Shown in pieces: positions 36,430-45,287 of a DNA stretch of 64,000 nt. The stretch's first letter is position 1; each line of letters opens with the position of its first letter. The notes below the pieces were generated by a model. The model ran no database searches, was not told the DNA's origin, and saw nothing but the letters and a program-made list of their open reading frames with translations. The position numbers and the translations under genes are program-made. Source of the stretch: JACKNG01 sp050184115 (GTDB lineage: Bacteria > Pseudomonadota > Gammaproteobacteria > Ga0077536); the NCBI GenBank assembly GCA_050184115.1, contig JBFXAQ010000001.1, positions 744,001 through 808,000 of the forward strand, given 5' to 3'.

Positions 36430-37206
36430 TCAGGCGCTGAGCGCGCGACGGAAGACCTGCATGAACGCCTCCGGTGCCTCGGCATGCGGCCAGTGGCCGC
36501 CGCCAGCGACGGTCTCGAGGTGATGGCCGGGGAACCAGCGCGTCATGAGTTCGAAGTGCTCGGGCCGGACACGATCGGACAGTTCGCCGCGGATGAACCA
36601 GGTCGGCCGCTCGAAGCGCGCCGCGGCGGGCACCGGCAGTGGTCCGAGGATGTGCGGCATCTGGTCCTCCAGCGCGGCGAGATTGGCGCGCCAGCCGGCC
36701 GCGCCACCGCTGAAAGTGAGGTTCTGTAGGACGAACTGGCGCACGGCGAGTTCGGGTATGGCCGCGGTGAGCGCGCTGTCCGCCTCGGCCCGACGGCGGA
36801 TGGCGGTGAGATCGAGGGCGCGCATGGCGCGGATCATGTCGGCGAAGCGGTCGGGATAGCTGACCGGCGCGATATCGACCGCGACCAGGCGGTCGATGCC
36901 CGTCGCATCGCTCAGCGCGAGCGTCATCGCCGCCTTGCCGCCCATGCTGTGCCCGACCAGGGTGAAGTGCTCCAGCCCCAGGCCCTCGACCAGGGCGCGG
37001 ACGTCGGCCGCCATGTCCAGGTAGGTCATCGAGGCGGCGTGCGGCGAGCGGCCGTGGTTGCGCAGGTCGACGAAGTGGCAGCGGAACTCGCCGGCCAGCG
37101 CGCGGGCGATGCTCAGCCAGTTGCGCCCGGCGCCGAACAAGCCGTGCAGGACGACGACGTCCGGCCCCGCGCCCACGGTCTCGCAATGCAGCTCGACGGT
37201 GCTCAT
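36430..37206 (-). CDS. Alpha/beta-fold hydrolase (YbfF-like esterase)
   Basis: This 258-residue protein has H-G-L-F-G-A-G-R-N-W near residues 20-30 (oxyanion region), D-L-R-N-H-G-R-S-P, and the nucleophile elbow G-H-S-M-G-G. The catalytic His appears near the end in G-G-G-H-W-P-H-A-E. The pattern D-L-R-N-H-G-x-S is typical of the YbfF/ABHD11 esterase branch. The natural substrate is unknown. There is no signal peptide. REP-like repeats lie on both sides of the gene. Confidence 0.85.
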   Translation of the reverse strand: MSTVELHCETVGAGPDVVVLHGLFGAGRNWLSIARALAGEFRCHFVDLRNHGRSPHAASMTYLDMAADVRALVEGLGLEHFTLVGHSMGGKAAMTLALSDATGIDRLVAVDIAPVSYPDRFADMIRAMRALDLTAIRRRAEADSALTAAIPELAVRQFVLQNLTFSGGAAGWRANLAALEDQMPHILGPLPVPAAARFERPTWFIRGELSDRVRPEHFELMTRWFPGHHLETVAGGGHWPHAEAPEAFMQVFRRALSA

Positions 37207-37254
37207 CGTCCGTCGTCGCGATGTCGGGACATCAGGAACCGAACGCGGGGGCGC

Positions 37255-37361
37255 GAAATCGGGGACAGACCACCGAAATCAGGGACAGACCACGATTTCC
37301 TCCGATTCCCCGTTCTTCGGCGTCGGGCGTCAGGGGGAAATCGTGGTCTGTCCCCGATTTC
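37255..37361. repeat. REP-like repeat, locus 3 (inverted pair plus one direct copy)
   Basis: A 20-base copy (37255-37274) precedes a 26-base arm at 37275-37300 that pairs with 37336-37361 (25 of 26 bases, 35-base loop). The core is GGGGACAGACCAC, one base different from the GGGGTCAGACC of loci 1 and 2. The element fills the gap between the alpha/beta hydrolase and the downstream end of the NUDIX gene. Confidence 0.85.
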
Positions 37362-37449
37362 GATTTCGCGATTTCGGGAGGAACTCGCCGCTCGCACCGA
37401 AATCGCGCTCTGTCGACGATTCCACTGACGCTTCGCCATCCGCGGGTGC

Positions 37450-37926
37450 TCAGTGCGCGTCGGCGTCGCGCAAGTGCGGCGGGATGCGATCGCGGTGCAG
37501 GAAATGTTGCGGCCAGAAGCCGAGCAGCGCGATGTCCTCGTCGATGCCGTCCATCACCGGGTAGGCGTGGAAGTCCTCCGGCGCGACCCAGGCCCACTCG
37601 GTGTGTTCGTCGTTCAGCACCACCTCGCCGGACCGCCAGCGCTGCAGGAAGAGGTGGATCTCGAACTGGCCGCCGTAGAAGGTGTCGCGGATCGGGCCCA
37701 GGTAACGGGTCAATTCGACGACGTGCCCGGGGCCGATCTCCTCCTGCATCTCGCGCGCCGCGGCTTGTGCCGGGCTCTCTCCGGCCTCGATCTTGCCGGC
37801 CGGCAGGCCCCACAGGCCGGGTCCGAGGCGCGCACTCGCCACGCGCCTGAGCAGGAGCAGGCGCGCGGCGTCGTCGAGCAGCAGGTTGAGCGCGAAACGC
37901 GCGGTGGGTGGTGGAGCGGTGTTCAT
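37450..37926 (-). CDS. NUDIX hydrolase
   Basis: This 158-residue protein has a complete NUDIX box: G-K-I-E-A-G-E, seven residues, then R-E-M-Q-E-E-I-G at about residues 44-66. The family cleaves nucleoside diphosphates linked to another group and often cleans the nucleotide pool; the substrate here cannot be told. There is no signal peptide. A mutator-type or Ap-nA role is possible. Confidence 0.85.
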   Translation of the reverse strand: MNTAPPPTARFALNLLLDDAARLLLLRRVASARLGPGLWGLPAGKIEAGESPAQAAAREMQEEIGPGHVVELTRYLGPIRDTFYGGQFEIHLFLQRWRSGEVVLNDEHTEWAWVAPEDFHAYPVMDGIDEDIALLGFWPQHFLHRDRIPPHLRDADAH

Positions 37927-38217
37927 GGCGCGATCGAGGGGCAGAGTATCGGGGATGGCGGTCGTCGATGCCAGCCGCGACCGCCACAGGGCTTGGCGAA
38001 CAGGACGGGATGCCGGGGACAGCGCCGGAGCCCGGCCGCCATCGCCGCCGCTCGCCGCCGGCCGGACCGTGGCCTGCCGCGGTTGTCGCCGCGCGATGGT
38101 CGCGCGCGGTGACGGCGATACGCGCTACGCTTTCGCGCTCAGTTCCAGTCTGCGTCGGTGCGTACAGGAGGCGAACATGGGTATTCCCGCCGCGAAACGA
38201 GCCACGGTGCGCCGGCG

Positions 38218-38604
38218 ATGAGCGTGCGCATCGTGCGTCTGGGTACGCCACGCCTGCCAGGCGAGGGCCTGCGCATCGGCACCGTCAGGCGGCCGCCGCG
38301 CGGGGTGAAGCGCGAGCACCTCGCGCGCGACGACTGGTACGACGTGTGGCTGCCGCTGCTCGCGCCGGGCCAGGCCGAGGTGCGCCTCGCGCTCGATGCC
38401 ACCACGGCAGCCGAGTGGCAGCGCTTCGCGCGCCGTTACCGCAAGGCGATGGCCGAACCCGATGCACGCCACGTGCTGGAGACACTGGCGGCGCTGTCGC
38501 ATCGGACCGACTTCGCGGTCGGTTGCTATTGCGCCGACGAGAGCCGTTGCCACCGTTCGCTGCTGCGCGAGATCCTGCGCGAGCACGGCGCGCTGCTCGG
38601 CTGA
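38218..38604 (+). CDS. DUF488 family protein
   Basis: This 128-residue cytoplasmic protein has the DUF488 (YeaO-like) features R-L-G-T-P-R, R-P-P-R-G-V at the start and F-A-V-G-C-Y-C-A-D-E-S-R-C-H-R-S near the end, a conserved Cys/His/Arg cluster. The function of the family is unknown. The ATG at 38218 is preferred over an upstream in-frame start because the family begins with such a V-R-L-G motif. The 291 bases upstream hold no gene that I can see. Confidence 0.75.
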   Translation: MSVRIVRLGTPRLPGEGLRIGTVRRPPRGVKREHLARDDWYDVWLPLLAPGQAEVRLALDATTAAEWQRFARRYRKAMAEPDARHVLETLAALSHRTDFAVGCYCADESRCHRSLLREILREHGALLG

Positions 38605-38776
38605 GAGCGCACGCGGGCAGCGCGGCTGCTGCCGCGACGCACCGTGCGCCCGCGGCAGCGGCGCCGGGATTCCGGACATCGCGCGCGTCCGCGCAGCCAC
38701 CGGGCCAGCGTCATGCGGGGCGCGCCTCGCGACGATGGACGAGGCCTTCACCCTCGCCCGGACGGCGCACTCAGAA

Positions 38777-40414
38777 TTAGCGCAACCCTTCGCCGTCCAC
38801 GCTGACGTCGGCATCCGGCCAGGCGCGGGCGAGCTGATCGCGCACCGTCGTCGCTTCGTCGCCGCGGTCCTGCGCGTCCAGCGCGGTGGCCAGTCCCGCC
38901 AGCGACCAGCCGTTCAGCGGCACCCGTTCCAGATCGGCCCGGTAGACCGCCTCGGCCGCCGCCGCGCGGCCGCGCGCGAGGAGCGCGGCGCCGAGCAACT
39001 GGCGATTGGGGAAGAACCAGTACGGCGGTTCCATGTAGGGCAGGCCGTCCTCCAGCGCGACGGCCGCTTCGAGGGCTGCGATCACGGCATCGTCACGGCC
39101 CTCGGCACCGGCCACGCCGGCGGCCGCGAGGTGTCCGGCAATGGCCAACAGGACGTCGGCCGGATAGCCGTACTTCTGAAAGGCATCAGCGCCGTAGACA
39201 CCCGCTTCGTTGGCGTGGGCAGCGGCCGCGGCGCGCGCGGCCTCGACTTCGCCCCGCGCGCCGTACGCCACCGCGCGGGCCGCCTGCCACATGGCATGGG
39301 CGAAGCGGTGCTCGGCACGCGGCTCGGGTTCGGCCAGCACGGCATCCCAGCGCGCGAAGCGGATCAGGCCGTACTGCGGCACGGCGAGGAACTGTTCGAT
39401 GAGCGGGATGTCGCCGATCAGCCCGGCGGGCACGTTGTCGGCCAGCTTGCGCGCGGCGGCGATGGCGGCGGCGCTGCGTCCCTCCAGGCTCGCCGTGTAC
39501 CACAGGAAATGCAGGTTGTGCGGGTAGTAGAGCGCCGGGTAGAAGCCCTGTGCGCGGCACTGGTTGATATACGACTCGTCGGCCGCCGCGGCGCGTTCGT
39601 TGATGGCGGTGGCGTCCTTGTAGCGGCCTACCCGCAGGTAGATGTGTGAGGGCATGTGCACGAGGTGGCCGGAACCCGGGACGAGGTCGGCGAGACGGTC
39701 GGCGCCGGCCTCGGCGCGGGCCGGCGTCGAGGACGGTTCGACGATGTGGATGTAGAGATGGATCGCGCCGGGATGATCGGGGTTGCGCGCGAGCACGCCT
39801 TCCAGCACGGCGACGACGTCGTCGGTGCGCGGTTTCGCCCGACCGTCAGCGTCGTAGTAGTCCCAGGGCATGAGATCCATGAGCGCCTCGGCGTAGAGGG
39901 TGACGGCATCGAGGTCGTTGGGATAACGCGCGGCGACACCGGCCATGGCGTTGGCGAAAGCCGTGTCGAGTGCACCGCGATCGGCGGGCGCGGGCACGGC
40001 ATAGCGCAGGCTCATCGCCTCGATCAGGGCACGTTCGCGCGGCGTGACATGCGCGGCCAGCGCCAGCGCGCGATCGATGGCGGCGCGCGCGGCCGGCGCG
40101 TCGGCGGGGTCCATGGGTTTGTTGATGTTGGGGCCGAGCGCCATCGCCTCGCCCCAGAAGCACATCGCGCAACCGGGGTCGAGACGCTGTGCGGCGCGGA
40201 ACGAGCGCACCGCCTCGGCGTGGTTGAAACCGTAGTTCAGGACCAGGCCCTGGTCGAAATAGCGCTGGGCCTCCGCCGACACCGTCGTGACGACGGCGTG
40301 GTGGTTGCCGAGGTCGTCGAACAGGGGCGCGAGTCGGCCATCGTTCGCGGCCTCGACGGCGAGGCTGGCAGCGAGCAGGGCGAGGGCGAACGGCACGAAG
40401 CGGCGGCGGGTCAT
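38777..40414 (-). CDS. Secreted tetratricopeptide-repeat protein
   Basis: This 545-residue protein has an N-terminal signal (R-R-R-F followed by a hydrophobic stretch ending V-E-A-A; the Arg pair makes Tat export conceivable). It contains TPR-like helical pairs: Y-F-D-Q-G-L-V-L-N-Y-G-F-N-H-A-E-A, then A-M-C-F-W-G-E-A-M-A-L-G-P-N-I-N-K-P, and P-H-N-L-H-F-L-W-Y-T-A-S. Proteins with this Y-F-x-Q-G-L-x-L-x-Y-x-F-N-H and C-F-W-G-E-A signature are common in bacteria, but their role is not known to me. It probably acts in the periplasm. Confidence 0.75.
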   Translation of the reverse strand: MTRRRFVPFALALLAASLAVEAANDGRLAPLFDDLGNHHAVVTTVSAEAQRYFDQGLVLNYGFNHAEAVRSFRAAQRLDPGCAMCFWGEAMALGPNINKPMDPADAPAARAAIDRALALAAHVTPRERALIEAMSLRYAVPAPADRGALDTAFANAMAGVAARYPNDLDAVTLYAEALMDLMPWDYYDADGRAKPRTDDVVAVLEGVLARNPDHPGAIHLYIHIVEPSSTPARAEAGADRLADLVPGSGHLVHMPSHIYLRVGRYKDATAINERAAAADESYINQCRAQGFYPALYYPHNLHFLWYTASLEGRSAAAIAAARKLADNVPAGLIGDIPLIEQFLAVPQYGLIRFARWDAVLAEPEPRAEHRFAHAMWQAARAVAYGARGEVEAARAAAAAHANEAGVYGADAFQKYGYPADVLLAIAGHLAAAGVAGAEGRDDAVIAALEAAVALEDGLPYMEPPYWFFPNRQLLGAALLARGRAAAAEAVYRADLERVPLNGWSLAGLATALDAQDRGDEATTVRDQLARAWPDADVSVDGEGLR

Positions 40415-40494
40415 GAGGTGCTCCAGTCGGGGGCGCGGCCCCGGATTATCGTGGCACGGCGGCGCTGCGGCCACCGCCCCGGTCGTGGAAGTCG

Positions 40495-40617
40495 TCACGC
40501 GACGGGTAGGGCCAGCAGGGCCTGCGCGCCGAGGTGGATGCCGAACAGCAGCAGTGCGCCGAGGATCTCGACGGCGATGGCTGACAGGACCCCGAGGGGA
40601 CGGCTCGGCTCGTTCAT
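40495..40617 (-). CDS. 40-residue hydrophobic peptide
   Basis: An ATG at 40617 follows a strong GAGGAG ribosome-binding site nine bases upstream and opens a 40-codon frame ending at TGA 40495-40497. The product starts M-N-E-P-S-R-P-L-G-V and continues as one membrane-spanning stretch (A-V-E-I-L-G-A-L-L-L-F-G-I-H-L-G-A-Q-A-L-L). It resembles a small inner-membrane protein but I recognise no family. It lies between the TPR gene and the molybdopterin oxidoreductase, on the same strand as both. Confidence 0.5.
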   Translation of the reverse strand: MNEPSRPLGVLSAIAVEILGALLLFGIHLGAQALLALPVA

Positions 40618-40755
40618 GGTGGCTGCTCCTCGCGTTGCGACCAGTGGGACGACGGCACGTGCCGGCATCCTCGGGGAGCAAGCCTAGTGGCGGCGCGTTG
40701 CGGCGCCGTGGTCGCTGCGTAGCGGAAATGTTGCCGTCGTGTATCGGGCGCCCCG

Positions 40756-42804
40756 TCAGCCGAGCCGACACACCTCGACGCGGGCATCGAAGGCGTTCGA
40801 GCCGTAGCCGCGATCGCTCAGCCCGTCGGGGGTAAGCGCGTTGGCGCCGGCGCCGTTCAGGGTCGATTCGCACCACCACGAGAACGGCATGGAGACGATG
40901 CCGGGGGCGGTATCGGCGGAGACACGGGCGTGCGCTTCGATGGCGCCGAGTTTGTTGTACATGCGCACGGTGTCGCCGTCGGCGATGCCGCGCGGGCCGG
41001 CGTCGGCCGGGTTGATCTGCACCTCCGGTGCATGCCGCGCGGTGCCGCGGTGGGGCAGGTTGACGTACTCGGAGTTGAGGAAGTGCGCGACCTTGGCCGA
41101 GACCAGGCGCAGCGGCAGGGCGTCGGCCGCGTCCTCGATCGGCACGTAGCCGGGCAGGGGGTCGAGACCGGCCTCCACGAGCGCGGCGGCGTACAGCTCG
41201 GCCTTGCCGCTGGCGGTGGTGAAACGGCCGGCGGCGCGCGGGTGCGGGCCGTCATCGAGGGCAAGCCCGGCCCAACCATCGCGTTCGAGGCGCGCAAAGT
41301 CGATGCCGTCCAGGCGCGGGCTGTCGCGGTCGAGCAGGGCGCGTATGCGGCTCTCGTCATCGGACAGCAGGTGCGGATCGTCGAAGCCGAGCGCATGCGA
41401 GAGACGGCGGAACAGCTCGGTGTTGGCGATGGCCTCGCCGAGCGGCGCGATCGCGGGCGGATTCAGCGCCAGGTAGGTCTGGCCCCACGAGGGCATCAGC
41501 TCCCAGTGTTCGACCTGGGTGGTGGCGGGCAGCAGCAGGTCGGCATAGCGCGCGGTGTCGGTCATGAACTGTTCGTGCACGACGGTGAAGAGGTCCTCGC
41601 GTTCGAGCCCGCGCACGACCAGGTTCTGGTTCGGCATGGTCACCACGGGATTGAGGTTGTAGACGAGCATCCAGGTGATCGGCGGCGTCATGGCCGGGTC
41701 GGTCAGCACGCGGCCGAGCTGGGCGAGGTGCACGGTGCGCGAGGGCGCCGGGTACTCCTCCGGGCCGGGGAACAGCACCCGCAGATCGAGCGCCTCGGCG
41801 AAGAGGTCGCCGGTGAAATGCGCGAGGCCGCCGCCGCGCTCGCGCCAGGCGTTGGTCAGCACCGGCAGGCAGGCGACTGCGCGCACCGCGCTGAAACCGT
41901 TCGAATAGCGCTCCATGCCGACCATCAGGCGCAGCGCGGCCGGGCGCGTGGTGGCCCATTCGCGCGCCAGTTGCTCGATGTCGGCGGCAGCGACTCCGGT
42001 GATTGCGGCGACCCTCGCCGGGGGGTAATCGGCCAGGCGCGCGGCGAGTTCGTCGAAGCCGATACTGTGGCGGGCGAGATAATCGGTATCGTGCAGGCCG
42101 TCGCGCACGATCACGTGCATGAGACCCAGGGCGAGCGCGGCATCGGTGCCGGGTTTCACCTGCACGTGCCAGTCCGCATGCGCCGCGGTCGGCGTGCGCA
42201 CCGGGTCGACCACCACCACGCGCGCGCCGGCGCGCCGCGCGTCGCGGAGCGGGCCGCCCCACAGGTGCACGTTGGTCACCGCCGTGTTGCTGCCCCAGAT
42301 GAGGATGAGTCGCGCCCGGGCGAGTTCCTCTGGCGGCACGGTGTCGCCGGCGCCGACGGTGCTGGCGACGGCGTCGTAGGCAACGTTGCCGCAGATGTCG
42401 CGATTGAGGCCGGTGGCGCCGAGACGGGCGAAGAAGCGCTCGCCGGCGTAGCGGTGCAGGAGCCCGATGGTGCCGGCGAAGCTGCACGGCATGGCGCCGA
42501 GCGGGCCGTCGCGATCGAGGGTCTCGCGCAGCCGCGTGACCATGAGATCGATGGCCGCGTCCCACGAGATGCGTTCGAAGCGGCCTTCGCCCTTCGGCCC
42601 GACCCGCTTCATGGGGTGAAGGATGCGCCGCTCGCTGTAGACGCGATCGAGGTAGCGCTTCAACTTCGCGCACAGCGCACCGCGCGTGAACGGGTGCTCC
42701 GGGTTGCCGGCGAGCGCCACGGCGCGGCCATCGTCGTCGACCGTGACCTGCCAGGCGCAGGTATCGGGGCAGTCGTGGGGGCAGGCGCCGTGGACGGTTT
42801 TCAT
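40756..42804 (-). CDS. Molybdopterin-dependent oxidoreductase
   Basis: This 682-residue enzyme of the DMSO reductase family has an N-terminal [4Fe-4S] site C-P-H-D-C-P-D-T-C (residues 8-16) with the fourth Cys in G-A-L-C-A-K, so it binds a cluster and bis-MGD. The molybdopterin regions W-G-S-N-T-A-V-T-N, V-V-D-P-V-R-T, and the C-terminal dinucleotide-binding domain (N-S-E-Y-V-N-L, V-R-M-Y-N-K) are present. There is no Tat signal, so it acts in the cytoplasm. Formate dehydrogenase-like and other activities are possible. No electron-transfer subunit is adjacent. Confidence 0.9.
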   Translation of the reverse strand: MKTVHGACPHDCPDTCAWQVTVDDDGRAVALAGNPEHPFTRGALCAKLKRYLDRVYSERRILHPMKRVGPKGEGRFERISWDAAIDLMVTRLRETLDRDGPLGAMPCSFAGTIGLLHRYAGERFFARLGATGLNRDICGNVAYDAVASTVGAGDTVPPEELARARLILIWGSNTAVTNVHLWGGPLRDARRAGARVVVVDPVRTPTAAHADWHVQVKPGTDAALALGLMHVIVRDGLHDTDYLARHSIGFDELAARLADYPPARVAAITGVAAADIEQLAREWATTRPAALRLMVGMERYSNGFSAVRAVACLPVLTNAWRERGGGLAHFTGDLFAEALDLRVLFPGPEEYPAPSRTVHLAQLGRVLTDPAMTPPITWMLVYNLNPVVTMPNQNLVVRGLEREDLFTVVHEQFMTDTARYADLLLPATTQVEHWELMPSWGQTYLALNPPAIAPLGEAIANTELFRRLSHALGFDDPHLLSDDESRIRALLDRDSPRLDGIDFARLERDGWAGLALDDGPHPRAAGRFTTASGKAELYAAALVEAGLDPLPGYVPIEDAADALPLRLVSAKVAHFLNSEYVNLPHRGTARHAPEVQINPADAGPRGIADGDTVRMYNKLGAIEAHARVSADTAPGIVSMPFSWWCESTLNGAGANALTPDGLSDRGYGSNAFDARVEVCRLG

Positions 42805-42927
42805 ACGGCCTCTCCGGGGTGCGTGCCGGGCAGCATAACAGGGCGCATTTCGGGGACTAGCGCCTGATTTCCCGACGCGGAAGACGTGATTCGTCTCCGC
42901 TTGACCGTGCTCGTCGGGCCGCGCTGA

Positions 42928-43296
42928 GCGTTGCTTCGACGGCAGCCCGGCAAAGAACAGTCAGATCAACGATGTCGCGTCGAGCGCCGGGTCGGGCGCG
43001 TCACCCGCCCGTGACCCGCGTTTACCGCCCGGCCAGGCATGGCCGGACTGGTTCGACACGTAGTGCACGATGTCGCTGCCTGCAGGGCAGCGATACCGTC
43101 ACACGGTCAGCGTTGCGTTGTCTTCCGCCCGGGTCGCGGGCCCGCTGCAGCCGTTGGCGCGGGCCCAGAATTCGCCCTGCGCCAAGGCCGGCAGTGTGGG
43201 CGTGCCATCCCGCGCGCGGCGGGCGCGGCCGTCGGTGAGACCGCCCGCGAATTTCGCGCTCTTATCCAGCATGCCGTTGAAGATGATGGTCGGAGT
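42928..43296 (-). pseudogene. Decayed C-terminal piece of a PHB-depolymerase-type esterase
   Basis: Reading the minus strand from 43296, one frame gives P-T-I-I-F-N-G-M-L-D-K-S, then E-F-W-A-R-A-N-G-C-S-G, a stop (43101-43099), then in the same frame C-P-A-G-S-D-I-V-H-Y-V, S-G-H-A-W-P-G-G and D-A-T-S-L-I, a second stop (42963-42961), then L-F-F-A-G-L-P. The fragments follow the order of the PHB depolymerase/LpqC esterase family (F-H-G-x-x-D, F-W-A-x-x-N-G-C, G-H-x-W-P-G, final W-x-F-F), and the second TGA falls where a TGG would give the usual Trp. The N-terminal two thirds are missing; the REP-like element begins at that break. Confidence 0.7.
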
Positions 43297-43458
43297 AATT
43301 CGGTGGAGCAATTCGGTGGAGTAATTCGGGGACAGACCACGGTTTTCTCTCCGCGTAATTCGGGGACAGACCACGGTTTTCCAAATCACGCCCCGACGGA
43401 AAACCGTGGTCTGTCCCCGAATTACGATTTGGAAAACCGTGGTCTGTCCCCGATTTAG
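43297..43458. repeat. REP-like repeat, locus 4 (four copies, perfect 28-bp inverted pair)
   Basis: Two forward copies (43321-43347, 43355-43382) and two reverse copies (43398-43425, 43431-43458) share the core AATTCGGGGACAGACCACGG. The inner pair is a perfect 28-bp inverted repeat with a 15-base loop (43383-43397). Before them a 13-base unit AATTCGGTGGAG(Y) is repeated (about 43297-43328). The block lies 37 bases after the stop of the D-aminoacylase gene and abuts the decayed esterase. The rest of the 690-base gap (42805-42927) holds nothing I can identify. Confidence 0.88.
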
Positions 43459-43494
43459 GTCCGGAATTACGCGAATTACGCCCCGAATCGCCAA

Positions 43495-45219
43495 TCAGGC
43501 GCGTTGGCGCCCGCGCAGAAGGCGCCCGGGCAGGGTCCCGGTGGCCTCGCCGTGCTCGAAGGTCGGCGTTCCGCGCACCACGGTCAGGGCGTAGCCATGC
43601 GCGTTCTGCAGCAGCCGCTTGCCGGCCGCCGGCAGGTCATGGGCCATGTAGGGCGCGGCCAGCGCGAGGCGTTCGACGTCGATGAGATTGAGATCGGCGC
43701 GCAGGCCCGGCGCGAGCAGGCCGCGATCGGCGAAGCCGTAGAGCAGGGCGGTGTCGCGGGTCTGCAGGCGCACCGCCTGTTCGAGACCGATGCGTGGCCC
43801 GCGTGTGCGTTCGCGCACGAAGTGCTGCAGGAGATAGGTCGGCGCGCCGGCGTCGCAGATGATGCCGCAGTGCGCGCCGCCGTCGCTGATGCCGAGCACG
43901 GTGGCCGGGTGCAGCATCATCTCGCGCGCGACGTCGTAGTTGCCGGCGTTGTAGTTGAACAGCGGCGAGTACAGGAAGGCGCGGCCGTCGTCTTCGAGCA
44001 GGCAGTCGTAGGCCGCGGCTTCGGGCGAGATGCCGAGCCGCTCGCCGTAGGCCGTCATCGAGCGTTCCGGCGCCGGTTCGTACTCCGGCGGCGAGCCGAG
44101 CCAGTAGAGGCGGTGGTAGTCGGCGATCGGCGAGCGCATCGCCTTGCCTTCCATGAACAGCAGGCGCAGCAGGCGCGCCGGACGCTCGCCGGCCTCGGCC
44201 AGGATGCGCGCACGGAGTTCGGGGTCGCGCATGCGGCGTGCGCGCTCGGCGAGTGGCAGGTCGGCGATGGCGAGGTAGCTCGGCCGGCCCGTGAAGGGGT
44301 GCGTGCCATCGAGGCACATCAGCACCCCCGGCGGGCGGATGGCGACCTGCGGGTAGAGCCCCGGGCGGCTGGCGGCATGGTCGAGCAGGCGGCGCCATTG
44401 CCCCGGGTCCTCGTCGTTCTGGATGCAGGCGTAGGTCACCTTGCAACGGTGCTGGTCGATGATGGCGCTCATCCAGTCGAGTTCACGCCCTTCCGGGGCG
44501 AGGTCCGAGGCCACCTCGAACACGCCGCCGCCGGCCGCGCCCATGGCGGACGCGATCGCCAGCAGTTCGGCCGCGTCGGCGGTGGTGCCGGGTACGACCT
44601 CGCCGTCGATCGAGCGGTGCAGCACCGTGCGCGAGGTCGAGAAGCCGACCGCCCCCGCCTGCATCGCTTCGCCGACGATGGCGGCCATGGCGGCGCGCTC
44701 CTCGGCCGAGGCCTCGACATCGGTCGCGCCGGCCTCGCCCATGACGTAGGCGCGCACCGCGCCGTGCGGTACCTGGGTGGCGATGTCGAAGGCGCGCTGG
44801 CCGCGTTCGAGCGAGTCGAGATACTCGGGAAAGGTCTCCCACTCCCAGGTGATGCCCTCGGCGAGCGCCGTGCCGGGGATGTCCTCGACGCCTTCCATGA
44901 GCCCGATCAGCCAGTCGTGGCGGGCCGGATCGGCGGGCGCGAAACCGACCCCGCAGTTGCCCATCACCGCGGTCGTCACGCCATGCCAGCAGGACGGCGT
45001 GAGGTAGGGGTCCCAGCTCGCCTGGCCGTCGTAGTGGGTGTGGACGTCGACCCAGCCGGGCGCGGCGACCAGCCCGCCGGCGTCGATCTCGCGGCGTCCC
45101 GCGCCGGCCTTGCCGCCGAGCGCGGTGAGCCGTTCGCCGTCGATGGCAATGTCGCCGTGGCGCGCGGGTTCGCCCGAGCCGTCGACGATGAGGGCGTTAC
45201 GGATGACGAGGTCGTGCAT
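43495..45219 (-). CDS. N-acyl-D-amino-acid deacylase / amidohydrolase
   Basis: This 574-residue member of the D-aminoacylase branch of the amidohydrolase superfamily has D-V-H-T-H-Y-D-G-Q (metal HxH) near residues 60-68, G-N-C-G-V-G-F-A near 90, and S-D-G-G-A-H late in the barrel as the metal Asp region. Such enzymes hydrolyse N-acyl-D-amino acids or related amides. The start is the ATG at 45219 (M-H-D-L-V-I-R-N-A-L-I-V-D-G). An alpha/beta hydrolase precedes it on the same strand. The exact substrate is unknown. Confidence 0.88.
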   Translation of the reverse strand: MHDLVIRNALIVDGSGEPARHGDIAIDGERLTALGGKAGAGRREIDAGGLVAAPGWVDVHTHYDGQASWDPYLTPSCWHGVTTAVMGNCGVGFAPADPARHDWLIGLMEGVEDIPGTALAEGITWEWETFPEYLDSLERGQRAFDIATQVPHGAVRAYVMGEAGATDVEASAEERAAMAAIVGEAMQAGAVGFSTSRTVLHRSIDGEVVPGTTADAAELLAIASAMGAAGGGVFEVASDLAPEGRELDWMSAIIDQHRCKVTYACIQNDEDPGQWRRLLDHAASRPGLYPQVAIRPPGVLMCLDGTHPFTGRPSYLAIADLPLAERARRMRDPELRARILAEAGERPARLLRLLFMEGKAMRSPIADYHRLYWLGSPPEYEPAPERSMTAYGERLGISPEAAAYDCLLEDDGRAFLYSPLFNYNAGNYDVAREMMLHPATVLGISDGGAHCGIICDAGAPTYLLQHFVRERTRGPRIGLEQAVRLQTRDTALLYGFADRGLLAPGLRADLNLIDVERLALAAPYMAHDLPAAGKRLLQNAHGYALTVVRGTPTFEHGEATGTLPGRLLRGRQRA

Positions 45220-45287
45220 GGCCGGGCTCCGGGTGGGCGGGAGCCCGGAGGGTAGCGCCTGGCGCGGGGCGCGGCCAGCGGCGCGGC

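Noticed and set aside
37927..38217. Possible gene or tRNA in the gap before the DUF488 gene
   Set aside because: No frame with a ribosome-binding site and no cloverleaf or T-loop signature was found.
43297..43458. Repeat cluster as a CRISPR array
   Set aside because: Copies face both ways and form inverted pairs; spacing is irregular and there is no cas gene.
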